Assembly (NCBI GenBank): GCA_944358755.1
Contig: CALVRY010000021.1
Coordinates: forward strand, 1-15,007
Direction of reading: 5' to 3'
Length of the DNA: 15,007 bases
Source of the DNA: an uncultured Bacilli bacterium
Lineage (GTDB): Bacteria > Bacillota_I > Bacilli_A > RFN20 > CAG-826
In this document: in pieces, positions 1 to 6,588 of the stretch
How the letters are laid out: every line of letters starts with the position of its first letter
How positions within the stretch are numbered: position 1 is the first letter of the stretch
Program-made: the position numbers and the translations under genes
Notes under the pieces: model-generated
The model's database searches: none
What the model was told of the DNA's origin: nothing
The model's input: only the letters and a program-made list of their open reading frames with translations

Positions 1-326
1 AATTATTTATTTTACCTGAATACCAAACATTTGTAGAACAAGCTGCAACTGTTGCAATCACTTCCCCTTACTTCAAAAATAAGGTTAGTAAAGCTGAAGA
101 TATTTCTTCACTCGAAACAAATGCTGGAAATTTGCCAGATCCAAATAACTTCTCAACTCAAATTCCATATTATGTTATTATCGATTTAACAGATACAAAT
201 AAAACAGAAAATATTATCACAAATGTTTTCTTCGAAATTACTGGCGCTAACAAATTTGAAAGAGCAAACTTCATTGCTCATGCATGGACAAATACAGAAG
301 AATTTGCAATCACTCAAACCAACTAA
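1..326 (+). CDS. Unknown protein, C-terminal 107 residues (5'-truncated)
   Basis: An open frame runs from base 3 of the window without a stop to TAA at 324-326, so this is the 3' end of a larger gene and not a short gene starting at an internal TTG. The visible 107 residues have no cysteine, no membrane segment and no motif I recognise. They alternate polar loops with beta-like stretches (for example PYYVIIDLTD and NVFFEITGAN), which would suit a soluble or secreted beta-rich domain, but this is only inference. The gene ends 17 bases before a strong bidirectional terminator. Function unknown. Confidence 0.7.
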   Translation, partial: LFILPEYQTFVEQAATVAITSPYFKNKVSKAEDISSLETNAGNLPDPNNFSTQIPYYVIIDLTDTNKTENIITNVFFEITGANKFERANFIAHAWTNTEEFAITQTN

Positions 327-343
327 TATTCAGTTCAATTATT

Positions 344-375
344 AAAAATTCGCTCAAATTCGAGCGAATTTTTTT
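344..375. terminator. Bidirectional intrinsic terminator between the truncated gene and coaD
   Basis: A 12-bp perfect stem (344-355 with 362-373, GC core CGCTC/GAGCG) encloses a 6-nt loop. It has a T-run on the right for the rightward gene and an A-run on the left that reads as a T-run for the leftward coaD operon. It touches the coaD stop codon (374-376), so it serves both converging transcription units. Confidence 0.85.
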
Positions 376-853
376 ATTTATTTCTAGTTCTCGTGTAAGT
401 CTCTAAAACTATTTTAGGCACAAGAGAAGAGATATCTACTCCACTATTATAAAGTTCATCAATTTGAGAAGAAGAAATAAATGTTAACTCTTTTCGCGCC
501 ATTAAAAATACCATTTCAATTTCTTTATCGATATATTCATTTGCAGCAGCATATGCCCACTCATATTCAAAGTCACTAACTACTCTTAAACCACGAATTA
601 AAACCGATGCACCATGTTTTCTAGCGTATTCAATAACTAATCCATTATAAGAGTCAATTTCAACATTTTTATAAGGTTTAACTACTTCAACCAACATATT
701 TAGTCTTTCTTCTTTTGAAAAACGACAATTCTTTTCTGGATTAATCGCGAGTAAAACAATTACCTTATCGAAAATTTTACTAGCTCTACGAATAATATCT
801 AAATGACCATTAGTAATTGGATCAAAACTTCCAGGATATACCGCTATTTTCAT
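374..853 (-). CDS. coaD: Phosphopantetheine adenylyltransferase
   Basis: CoaD transfers AMP from ATP to 4'-phosphopantetheine, giving dephospho-CoA, the penultimate step of CoA synthesis in the cytosol. The 159-residue protein has the usual length. It opens with the nucleotidyltransferase signature GSFDPITNGH (residues 8-17, T/HxGH motif), followed by the RGLR motif and the late ISSSQ motif of bacterial CoaD. The start has a good Shine-Dalgarno (AGGGAG, about 6 nt upstream) and overlaps the rsmD stop as ATGA, so the two are translationally coupled. It is the last gene of ylbF-rsmD-coaD, the same neighbourhood as ylbF-ylbH-ylbI in B. subtilis. Family membership is secure. Confidence 0.97.
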   Translation of the reverse strand: MKIAVYPGSFDPITNGHLDIIRRASKIFDKVIVLLAINPEKNCRFSKEERLNMLVEVVKPYKNVEIDSYNGLVIEYARKHGASVLIRGLRVVSDFEYEWAYAAANEYIDKEIEMVFLMARKELTFISSSQIDELYNSGVDISSLVPKIVLETYTRTRNK

Positions 854-1395
854 ATTTTCTCCCTTATTATATTAATTTTACTTCTACCATATTTTAATAT
901 TTTTACCTTGTAATTTTCAAGAATTTGACTAGATAGTTCATAGTCAGTTTCTGCGATAATAATCGCATTTTCACTAAGTATTTCATAAGATTTTATCTCA
1001 TTAATAAACTCTTCATTAATCTCTAATTTATATGGCGGGTCAAGAAAAATTATATCGATTTTGATATTTTCGTTTCTTAATTTATTTAAGCATTCTTTAT
1101 AGTCTAAATTTGTAAGCTTTATCTCATCTATTTTCAAATTATTTAAGTTTTCTTTAATAATAGAAAAAGCTTCTTTATTAAAATCATTAATATAAACTGG
1201 ATTTGCTCCACGTGAATAAGCTTCAATTCCAATACTTCCACTTCCACCGAATAAATCTAAAAAAGAATAATTAAAAATATTTCTTAAAGAATTAAACATC
1301 CCTTCTTTACAAACATCTTTTGTTGCGCGAGTTATTTCTAGAGGCGGTTGTTTAAGTTGACGATGTAGATATTTTCCCCCACGAATTTTAATCAT
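850..1395 (-). CDS. rsmD: 16S rRNA (guanine(966)-N2)-methyltransferase
   Basis: RsmD methylates N2 of G966 in the small-subunit rRNA using S-adenosylmethionine. The SAM-binding loop DLFGGSGSIG is at residues 47-56 and the catalytic DPPY motif at 119-122. The N-terminal IRGGKYLHRQL matches the family's start. I place the start at 1395 and not at the more upstream ATG (1422), because GGAG lies 6-7 nt before 1395 and the product then begins exactly where the family does. That gives 181 residues and an 8-nt overlap with ylbF. The gene ends in an ATGA overlap with coaD, and rsmD-coaD adjacency is widespread in bacteria. Confidence 0.95.
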   Translation of the reverse strand: MIKIRGGKYLHRQLKQPPLEITRATKDVCKEGMFNSLRNIFNYSFLDLFGGSGSIGIEAYSRGANPVYINDFNKEAFSIIKENLNNLKIDEIKLTNLDYKECLNKLRNENIKIDIIFLDPPYKLEINEEFINEIKSYEILSENAIIIAETDYELSSQILENYKVKILKYGRSKINIIREKI

Positions 1396-1729
1396 AAATT
1401 TCTCCAAAAAGTTCTTGATCAATTTCTTTTAACAACTCATTTAGTTTATTTAATTTCTCATTATATTTTTTAACAAGTTCATGATTTTTTAAATTAAAGA
1501 TCGCTTCACCCATTTTTCTTGAAGCCATAAAAGTTTTTTCATCATTTTTTCCATAATGATTTAAATTGTCTTCATATTCTAAAATTGCCATATCTTTTTT
1601 ATATGACAAAATTTTGACTTCATCTGAATTTTCTAGTTCTTCGTTCGCTTTTTTAAACTCTAAATAAACTTCATTATTTTTAATATCGAGAGAAAGTTTG
1701 TTAATTAACACAATGGTTTCTAAATTCAT
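1388..1729 (-). CDS. ylbF: YlbF/YmcA (Com_YlbF) family protein
   Basis: A 113-residue, highly charged, all-helical protein with no cysteine or membrane segment. Its repeated coiled-coil-like pattern and the central EKTFMASRKMGEA stretch resemble the Com_YlbF family. In B. subtilis YlbF works with YmcA and YaaT in a complex that affects RNase Y-dependent mRNA processing, competence and sporulation. The call rests partly on context, since ylbF precedes rsmD and coaD in B. subtilis too (there with ylbG between; ylbG is absent here). The gene heads the operon. Its ATG has no Shine-Dalgarno, but an extended -10 lies 8 nt upstream, suggesting a leaderless or nearly leaderless transcript. The family call is likely; the exact partners here are unknown. 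Confidence 0.75.
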   Translation of the reverse strand: MNLETIVLINKLSLDIKNNEVYLEFKKANEELENSDEVKILSYKKDMAILEYEDNLNHYGKNDEKTFMASRKMGEAIFNLKNHELVKKYNEKLNKLNELLKEIDQELFGEIYD

Positions 1730-1737
1730 ATTACTAG

Positions 1738-1746
1738 TTTATAGCA
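1738..1746 (-). promoter_or_regulatory. Extended -10 promoter for ylbF-rsmD-coaD
   Basis: Reading leftward, TGCTATAAA gives an extended -10 (TGn plus TATAAA, 1738-1743). The expected start about 7 nt downstream is near 1731, next to the ylbF ATG at 1729. No clear -35 box was seen, which is tolerable for an extended -10 promoter. Confidence 0.5.
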
Positions 1747-1772
1747 AATTCCTTAAATAATTAACAAATTTA

Positions 1773-1781
1773 TGCTAATAT
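1773..1781 (+). promoter_or_regulatory. Extended -10 promoter for def
   Basis: TGCTAATAT (TGn plus TAATAT, -10 at 1776-1781) lies 9 nt before the def ATG, so the predicted start is within a few bases of the start codon. A weak -35 (TTAAAT, 1753-1758) is 17 bp upstream. The element is back to back with the ylbF promoter, which has the same TGCTA core. Confidence 0.5.
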
Positions 1782-1790
1782 TTCGCATGT

Positions 1791-2342
1791 ATGGAAATAT
1801 TTAAAATAGTAAAAGACACAAAACCTAGTTTAAGAAAAAGATCAGAAAATATCGAGTTTCCTCTCGACCCACAAATTGAAAAAACTCTTATGGACATGCT
1901 TGAATATTTAAGACTTTCTCAAGATGAGGAATTTTTAAAAAAGCATCACAATGTTCGTAGTGGCGTAGGACTTGCTGCTCCTCAAATTGGCATCAATAAA
2001 AATATGCTCGCTATTTCTTTTATTAATGAAAAAGGGAAAAGAGAAGAATACGCTTTTATTAATCCTCGCATTGTTAGCGAATCAGTTAAAGAATGCTATT
2101 TAGAAAGTGGAGAAGGATGTTTAAGCGTCGATAAACCTCACGAAGGATATGTTTATCGCCACTATAAAGTAACTGTTAAAACTTACGATTTACTCAAGAA
2201 AAGTTTAATGACTTATACCTTTAGTGGATACCCTGCAATCATCGTTCAACACGAAATTGACCACTTAAAAGGTGTACTTTTCTACGACCATATAAATCAT
2301 GAAAACCCTTTCATAAAAAAATCAGGCGCAATTGCTATTTAA
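1791..2342 (+). CDS. def: Peptide deformylase
   Basis: Def removes the N-formyl group from the initiator methionine of nascent proteins at the ribosome. All three metal-site motifs are present: GVGLAAPQ (residues 58-65), EGCLS (108-112, metal ligand C110) and HEIDH (154-158, ligands H154 and H158, catalytic E155). At 183 residues, with an inserted stretch after the first helix, it fits the Gram-positive type 2 deformylases. The N-terminus (KPSLRKRS) aligns with the family's usual start, which supports ATG 1791 even though no Shine-Dalgarno precedes it; the -10 position suggests a leaderless mRNA. It lies upstream of rnjA, which has its own promoter over the def stop. Confidence 0.97.
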   Translation: MEIFKIVKDTKPSLRKRSENIEFPLDPQIEKTLMDMLEYLRLSQDEEFLKKHHNVRSGVGLAAPQIGINKNMLAISFINEKGKREEYAFINPRIVSESVKECYLESGEGCLSVDKPHEGYVYRHYKVTVKTYDLLKKSLMTYTFSGYPAIIVQHEIDHLKGVLFYDHINHENPFIKKSGAIAI

Positions 2343-2345
2343 GTG

Positions 2346-2375
2346 TTTACTTTTAAACTTTCTTTTTATTATAAT
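2346..2375 (+). promoter_or_regulatory. Promoter for rnjA-maf
   Basis: A -35 box TTTACT (2346-2351, 4 of 6 consensus) and a perfect -10 TATAAT (2370-2375) are separated by 18 bp. The predicted start near 2382 gives a leader of about 48 nt containing the AAGGAG Shine-Dalgarno (2410-2415). Confidence 0.65.
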
Positions 2376-2429
2376 AAAACCGATTTTAAGAGATAGTTTA
2401 ATTTGATTAAAGGAGACACAAAATTTAAG

Positions 2430-4112
2430 ATGGCAAATATTTTCAATAATCCTGTTAAAATTTATGCACTCGGCGGACTCGGCGAAGTCGGAAAAAACAC
2501 TTATTGTATTGAAAGCGTAAATGACTTAATTATTCTTGATGCTGGAGTTAAATTTCCAGAAGATGATCTTGTTGGCGTTGATTACGTTATTCCAAACTAC
2601 CAACACTTAAAAGACAATCAAACAAAAATTAGAGCGTTATTTATTACCCACGGCCACGAAGATCACATTGGTGGCATCCCATTTTTAGTAAAAATGGTCA
2701 AAATTCCTGTAATTTATGCTCCAAAACTTGCATGTGCTTTAATTAAACAAAAATTAGAAGATCAAAAGATTAAAGAAAAAGTTAAACTTGTTGAATATGA
2801 TCAAGATTCAGTAATTACTGCTGGTTGTTTTAAAGTTTCTTTCATTAGAGTTACTCACTCAATTCCTGATAGCTTTGGAATTTGCGTTGACACTCCTGAA
2901 GGTAGAATTGTTAATACTGGCGATTTTAAGCTTGACCTTACACCAGTTGGCCCAGATTTTGAATTACATAAAATGTCAAAAATCGGACAAGAAGGTGTTG
3001 ATTTATTACTCGCTGATTCAACAAACGCCGAAAAAGAAGGCTGGACTCCATCTGAAAAGAACGTTTTAGACTCCATTAATGAAATCTTTGATAAAGCTCC
3101 TGGCAGATTAATTATCTCTACTTTCTCCAGTAATATCTCTAGAATTCAACAAATTGTTGATTGCACTATTAAACATAATCGCAAAATTGTCATCGTTGGT
3201 CGAAGCATGATTAACACAGTCGACATTGCTTTACGTTTTGGTTATATCAAAATCCCAAGCGGAATGATTAGAGACGTCGATACAATGCACGATTTAAAAG
3301 AGAGCGAAACTGTTATTCTTTGTACAGGTAGCCAAGGCGAACCAATGGCTGCATTAAGTAGAATTGCTAATGGCACATTTAAAGGCTTAAGAATCACTCC
3401 AGGTGATACAGTTGTCTTCTCATCTAGTCCAATCCCAGGAAATGGCGCTTCTATTTCAAAAATTGTTAACCAACTCACAAGAGAAGGCGCAAACGTTATA
3501 ACAAATTCAGTTTTCGTTGACCTCCACTCTTCTGGCCACCCATCTCGCCAAGAATTAAGAATGAACCTTAAGCTCTATAATCCTAAATATTTTATGCCAG
3601 CACATGGCGAATATCACATGCTTAAACTTCATGGAGATATCGCTAAATCAATCGGAATCCCTGCAGATCACATATTTATTTTAGGAAATGGCGACACATT
3701 GCTTTTAAAAGATCATCAAATTATTGATGGCGATAGAGTTACTGCCGAAGATGTATTTATCGATGGATATGATATAAATGGTGTCTCAACAGCTGTTATT
3801 AGAGATAGAAAAATTTTACAAGACGATGGTATGGTTAGCGTCATGCTTGTAATCGATTCTAAACAAACTTGCTTAATGTGTGATCCTAAAATTATCACAG
3901 TTGGCTTTGTAAGTTATGGCAAATACGAAGACCATTTAACTCGTCACGCCTCCATGTATTTAAAAGAAGCTCTAAAAGAATTATTTGGTTCTAAAAAAGT
4001 CACATTTAATGATATTAAAAACACTGTAAGAAGTGTTGTATCAAAATATTTCTTCAGAAAAACTCAAAGAAATCCAATGATTATCCCTTTGGTCATGAAC
4101 AAAATTTCCTAA
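2430..4112 (+). CDS. rnjA: Ribonuclease J (J1 type)
   Basis: RNase J is a zinc-dependent metallo-beta-lactamase/beta-CASP nuclease with 5'-3' exonuclease and endonuclease activity in mRNA decay and rRNA maturation. The zinc motif HGHEDH is at residues 74-79, the same positions as in B. subtilis J1. Downstream are NTGDFKLD, the beta-CASP domain and the PAHGEY motif. The 560-residue length fits. I choose ATG 2430, where the product begins like the family (ALGGLGEVGKNTY near residue 13), not the in-frame TTG at 2403. AAGGAG ends 14 nt before this ATG, longer than usual, with no start codon in frame between them. maf follows after one base. J1 versus J2 cannot be fixed from one copy. Confidence 0.95.
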   Translation: MANIFNNPVKIYALGGLGEVGKNTYCIESVNDLIILDAGVKFPEDDLVGVDYVIPNYQHLKDNQTKIRALFITHGHEDHIGGIPFLVKMVKIPVIYAPKLACALIKQKLEDQKIKEKVKLVEYDQDSVITAGCFKVSFIRVTHSIPDSFGICVDTPEGRIVNTGDFKLDLTPVGPDFELHKMSKIGQEGVDLLLADSTNAEKEGWTPSEKNVLDSINEIFDKAPGRLIISTFSSNISRIQQIVDCTIKHNRKIVIVGRSMINTVDIALRFGYIKIPSGMIRDVDTMHDLKESETVILCTGSQGEPMAALSRIANGTFKGLRITPGDTVVFSSSPIPGNGASISKIVNQLTREGANVITNSVFVDLHSSGHPSRQELRMNLKLYNPKYFMPAHGEYHMLKLHGDIAKSIGIPADHIFILGNGDTLLLKDHQIIDGDRVTAEDVFIDGYDINGVSTAVIRDRKILQDDGMVSVMLVIDSKQTCLMCDPKIITVGFVSYGKYEDHLTRHASMYLKEALKELFGSKKVTFNDIKNTVRSVVSKYFFRKTQRNPMIIPLVMNKIS

Positions 4113-4113
4113 T

Positions 4114-4680
4114 ATGATTATTCTTGGATCATCTTCTCCTAGGAGAATTGAATTATTAAAAACATTAACAAATGACTTTAAAATTTTAAAGCCTGATTTT
4201 GATGAATCTTCTATTACTGCTCCTAGCGAAATTTATTCGCTTGAAGAAGCAAAATGTAAGTACTTTTCGTTAAAAAACCTTGCAAATCCCATGGATTTTA
4301 TAATAACTTGTGATACTTCAGTGGTTTTAGGCGCAGAAATTTTTGGAAAACCAAAAGATGAAAAAGATGCTTTTAATATACTTAAAAAATTAAGTAATAA
4401 AACACACAAAGTTATAACAGGCTACGTAATTGCTTCAAGCGAAAATAATGTATTTATTGCAAAAAATGTTATAAGCGAAGTAACTTTTAACGATTTAACT
4501 GACGAACAAATCTTACATTATATTAAAAGCGAAAACGTTTATGATAAGGCTGGAAGTTACGCCATCCAAGATGATGAAAATTATCAATTAATTAAAAAAA
4601 TAAAAGGAAGCTATTACAACATTATGGGCTTCCCTTTAGAAGAAATAAAATCAGATTTAATTGCTCTTAAACTTATCTAA
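4114..4680 (+). CDS. maf: Maf family nucleoside triphosphate pyrophosphatase
   Basis: Maf proteins hydrolyse non-canonical or excess nucleoside triphosphates (dTTP/UTP and modified pyrimidines for YhdE-type members) to monophosphate and pyrophosphate. The N-terminal SSSPRR motif (residues 6-11), CDTSVVL with catalytic D67, the GKP motif at 78-80, HKVITG at 98-103 and YDKAGSYAIQ are all present. The start codon is one base after the rnjA stop and has no Shine-Dalgarno of its own, so translation probably depends on reinitiation from rnjA. Its last 24 bases overlap the end of the convergent EIIB-like gene. Substrate subtype was not resolved. Confidence 0.95.
   Translation: MIILGSSSPRRIELLKTLTNDFKILKPDFDESSITAPSEIYSLEEAKCKYFSLKNLANPMDFIITCDTSVVLGAEIFGKPKDEKDAFNILKKLSNKTHKVITGYVIASSENNVFIAKNVISEVTFNDLTDEQILHYIKSENVYDKAGSYAIQDDENYQLIKKIKGSYYNIMGFPLEEIKSDLIALKLI
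4591..4633 (-). terminator. Possible terminator of nadK-EIIB-like operon, inside maf
   Basis: Read leftward, GGAAGC (4633-4628) pairs with GCTTCC (4611-4606) across a 16-nt loop and runs into a T-rich tract (TTTTATTTTTTT, about 4605-4594). It begins 24 nt past the EIIB-like stop and lies wholly in the maf coding sequence. The stem is only 6 bp, so this is a tentative call. Confidence 0.35.
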
Positions 4681-5058
4681 TATTTTTACTAGTGGTTCTA
4701 AATTTTCACCAACTAAGATAATTTTGTCGCTCATCTCTAAGAAACGATCAACATAGAATTTTTTAAGTTCTTCTTTATTGATTTTTTCTTTATCTTTGAG
4801 TACTACTGATAAACGAGCTTGACCTCTTAAATCATAGCTTATGATATTATCGACTCCTCCCAAGGCCTCAATAAATTTGTCATCGCTATGTTCAAAAACG
4901 ATTTCTTTTTCTTTTGTGGCAGCTTTTTTCTTGTTTTTTGTTTTAAAAAAGAAATAATAAATGCCGATAAAAAGGGCTAAAATAACCGCTACACCAAAAA
5001 CCGATAAAACTATAATTCCAGTTGTATCAATTGCAAAAACTTTATTAATTTCTATCAT
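4657..5058 (-). CDS. Membrane-anchored PTS EIIB-like protein without the phospho-cysteine
   Basis: 133 residues from ATG 5058, chosen because GAGG lies 8 nt upstream; a more upstream ATG at 5073 lies deeper in nadK. One hydrophobic segment (about residues 14-38) is followed by a lysine-rich stretch, predicting N-out/C-in anchoring with a cytosolic domain. Residues 57-130 resemble the glucose-type EIIB fold (FIEALGGVDNI, ARLSVVLKD, KIILVG). Genuine EIIB domains carry a phosphorylated Cys in DxCxTRLR; here that slot is G79 and the protein has no cysteine, so it cannot be a classical phosphocarrier. It overlaps nadK by 14 nt. The fold call is probable; the function is unknown, perhaps a sensing or scaffold role. 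Confidence 0.65.
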   Translation of the reverse strand: MIEINKVFAIDTTGIIVLSVFGVAVILALFIGIYYFFFKTKNKKKAATKEKEIVFEHSDDKFIEALGGVDNIISYDLRGQARLSVVLKDKEKINKEELKKFYVDRFLEMSDKIILVGENLEPLVKILDKFKSN

Positions 5059-5827
5059 AAATAAATGCCTCATGTGTTTTCTTTATATAATTGTTTCTAA
5101 CATTTTTTAAGAGTCTAACGCGTTTATCACTTAATTTAATAACAATATCATCATGATAATCTTTAATTAAATCACTTTTTGAATCGTAAAAAATATAAAA
5201 TTCCTTATTTTTGATGTTTTCGAGTTTAATTACTTTTTCTTTTTGAAGGACAAATGGAGAACGAATCGACTCATATGTTCTATTTTGAATTGGTGCTTTT
5301 TCAACAAATTGAATCATTTCGATTTCGTTATCTACCAGAGCACCACCAATTGAACGAGCCATCGCACTACTACCAATTGAAGTTGAAACTAAACATCCAT
5401 CAGCTTTTAATGTTTCAAGATATGTGTCGTTAATAAATACATCAAAAACAAGAGTATCTCCCTTACTTGCTTCAACCCTAAATTCATTTAAAGCATAACG
5501 AATTTTCTCGCCATATCTTGCTTCAAGTAAAGTAATTTTCTTTTCTTGATGTTTTGAATGAAGCAAATCGTGCACAAATTCGTTAAGCTCATCGCTTGTA
5601 TATTCACATAAATATCCTAAATTACCAAAATTAATGTTTGCAAAAAGGGGATCTAAAAGAAAATACTTTTGGATAGCTCTCAAAAAAGTTCCATCTCCTC
5701 CAACCGAAACCACTATTTCGGGGCTTTTTTCATCGTAAATTAAGCCTTCTCTTGTTAAAGATTTTCTGATAAATTCGCAAACTTTATCAACATCCTTACC
5801 TTCTCTATACGAAATACAAAAACGCAT
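5045..5827 (-). CDS. nadK: NAD kinase
   Basis: NadK phosphorylates NAD to NADP with ATP in the cytosol. The GGDG motif is at residues 43-46, with catalytic D45 at the same position as in Listeria NADK1. The NFGNLGYL and ALNEF motifs follow, then the DG...STSIGSSAMARSIGG loop, a divergent form of the usual STPTGSTAYxxSxGG. ATG 5827 is chosen because AAAGGA lies 6 nt upstream and MRFCIS matches the family start; a TTG at 5842 is in frame but has no such signal. Length is 260 residues. It is the first gene of a two-gene leftward operon, divergent from the CYTH gene. In B. subtilis nadF and the CYTH gene yjbK are also close. Confidence 0.95.
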   Translation of the reverse strand: MRFCISYREGKDVDKVCEFIRKSLTREGLIYDEKSPEIVVSVGGDGTFLRAIQKYFLLDPLFANINFGNLGYLCEYTSDELNEFVHDLLHSKHQEKKITLLEARYGEKIRYALNEFRVEASKGDTLVFDVFINDTYLETLKADGCLVSTSIGSSAMARSIGGALVDNEIEMIQFVEKAPIQNRTYESIRSPFVLQKEKVIKLENIKNKEFYIFYDSKSDLIKDYHDDIVIKLSDKRVRLLKNVRNNYIKKTHEAFIYDRN

Positions 5828-5842
5828 TTTAATTCCTTTCAA

Positions 5843-5888
5843 AACTCGCAGTTTTATTGTATCATAATTGAAAAGGAAGTAGAAAAAA
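5843..5888. promoter_or_regulatory. Divergent promoter region of nadK and the CYTH gene
   Basis: Leftward, TACAAT (5861-5856) could be the nadK -10. Rightward, CATAAT (5863-5868) could be the CYTH -10, with AAGGAAG (5873-5879) as its Shine-Dalgarno. No convincing -35 box is visible for either, so positions are tentative; a divergent promoter region is nonetheless required by the gene layout. Confidence 0.35.
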
Positions 5889-6473
5889 ATGGCAACTAAT
5901 ATTGAAATTGAAGCTAAGGTTTTAATTAATAAAGACGAATACGTTCGTATAGTTAGAAAATTACAAAAAAATATCTTAAAAGATAAGGTTCAAACAAACT
6001 ATTACATTGATACAAAAGACTTTTTACTTAAAAAAGCTGGGATCGGTCTTAGAGTTAGAGCTTTAAATAATGAATATGTTATGACTCTTAAAGTCCCAAT
6101 GAGTGAAGGCTTACTCGAAAAGAATACAACTTTAAAAGATGAAGAATTCATCGCTTTAAAAATTAAAGGTGTTATTCCAGAAAATGACACAACTGAATTT
6201 GTTAGAATGTTAGGTTTTGAACCAAACGATATGTCAGTTGTAGCTAAATTACAAACTCATAGACTTGAAACAAACTATGGTGAAGAAGGCTATGAATTCT
6301 CGATTGATGAAAATGAATATAATGGCATAACAGATTACGAACTCGAAATGGCTGGCAACTCTTTACAAAAAGCCAGAACTCAACTTCAAAAAATCTGTAA
6401 TGAAAATGGCATTGAGTACGAAGATAATCCAAGAAGTAAACAAACTCGTGCTATGGAAAGCTTAGCAAAATAA
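5889..6473 (+). CDS. CYTH domain protein (YjbK-like triphosphatase family)
   Basis: CYTH proteins fold as a beta-barrel tunnel that binds triphosphates with divalent metal, and the group includes tripolyphosphatases and thiamine-triphosphatases. The defining ExExK signature is at residues 6-10 (EIEAK), followed by the basic strand GLRVRAL and the TLKVP strand lining the tunnel, with ELEMAG (family pattern ELE) later. At 194 residues it has the length of B. subtilis YjbK. The start has AAGGAAG 9 nt upstream. It is monocistronic, with a terminator hairpin beginning at its stop codon. The substrate cannot be told from sequence. Confidence 0.88.
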   Translation: MATNIEIEAKVLINKDEYVRIVRKLQKNILKDKVQTNYYIDTKDFLLKKAGIGLRVRALNNEYVMTLKVPMSEGLLEKNTTLKDEEFIALKIKGVIPENDTTEFVRMLGFEPNDMSVVAKLQTHRLETNYGEEGYEFSIDENEYNGITDYELEMAGNSLQKARTQLQKICNENGIEYEDNPRSKQTRAMESLAK

Positions 6474-6494
6474 AAAGCGGATAACCGCTTTTTT
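6472..6494 (+). terminator. Intrinsic terminator of the CYTH gene
   Basis: AAAAAGCGG (6472-6480) pairs with CCGCTTTTT (6485-6493) across an ATAA loop and continues into a T-rich tail. The left arm begins within the TAA stop codon. Confidence 0.85.
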
Positions 6495-6545
6495 CTTTTC
6501 ACGAAAATCGTCAAAGTTTTCACGCAAATAAATTTTTATAAAAAT

Positions 6546-6579
6546 ATCCTAGAAATTTTCAATTTTTCTAGGATTTTTT
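6546..6579. terminator. Intrinsic terminator of spx, probably bidirectional
   Basis: A 10-bp stem ATCCTAGAAA/TTTCTAGGAT (6546-6555 with 6565-6574) starts 15 nt beyond the spx stop on the leftward strand. An A-run at 6541-6544 reads as a T-run leftward, and TTTTT at 6575-6579 serves the rightward strand. Confidence 0.75.
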
Positions 6580-6588
6580 ACTCAAGAA

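Noticed and set aside
132..326. A 64-residue gene starting at TTG 132
   Set aside because: The same frame is open to the left window edge, so this is the end of a truncated larger gene.
2855..3898. Several 60-80 codon open frames antisense or out of frame within rnjA
   Set aside because: They lie wholly inside a strongly conserved gene, have no ribosome-binding site or promoter, and their translations look like shadow sequence.
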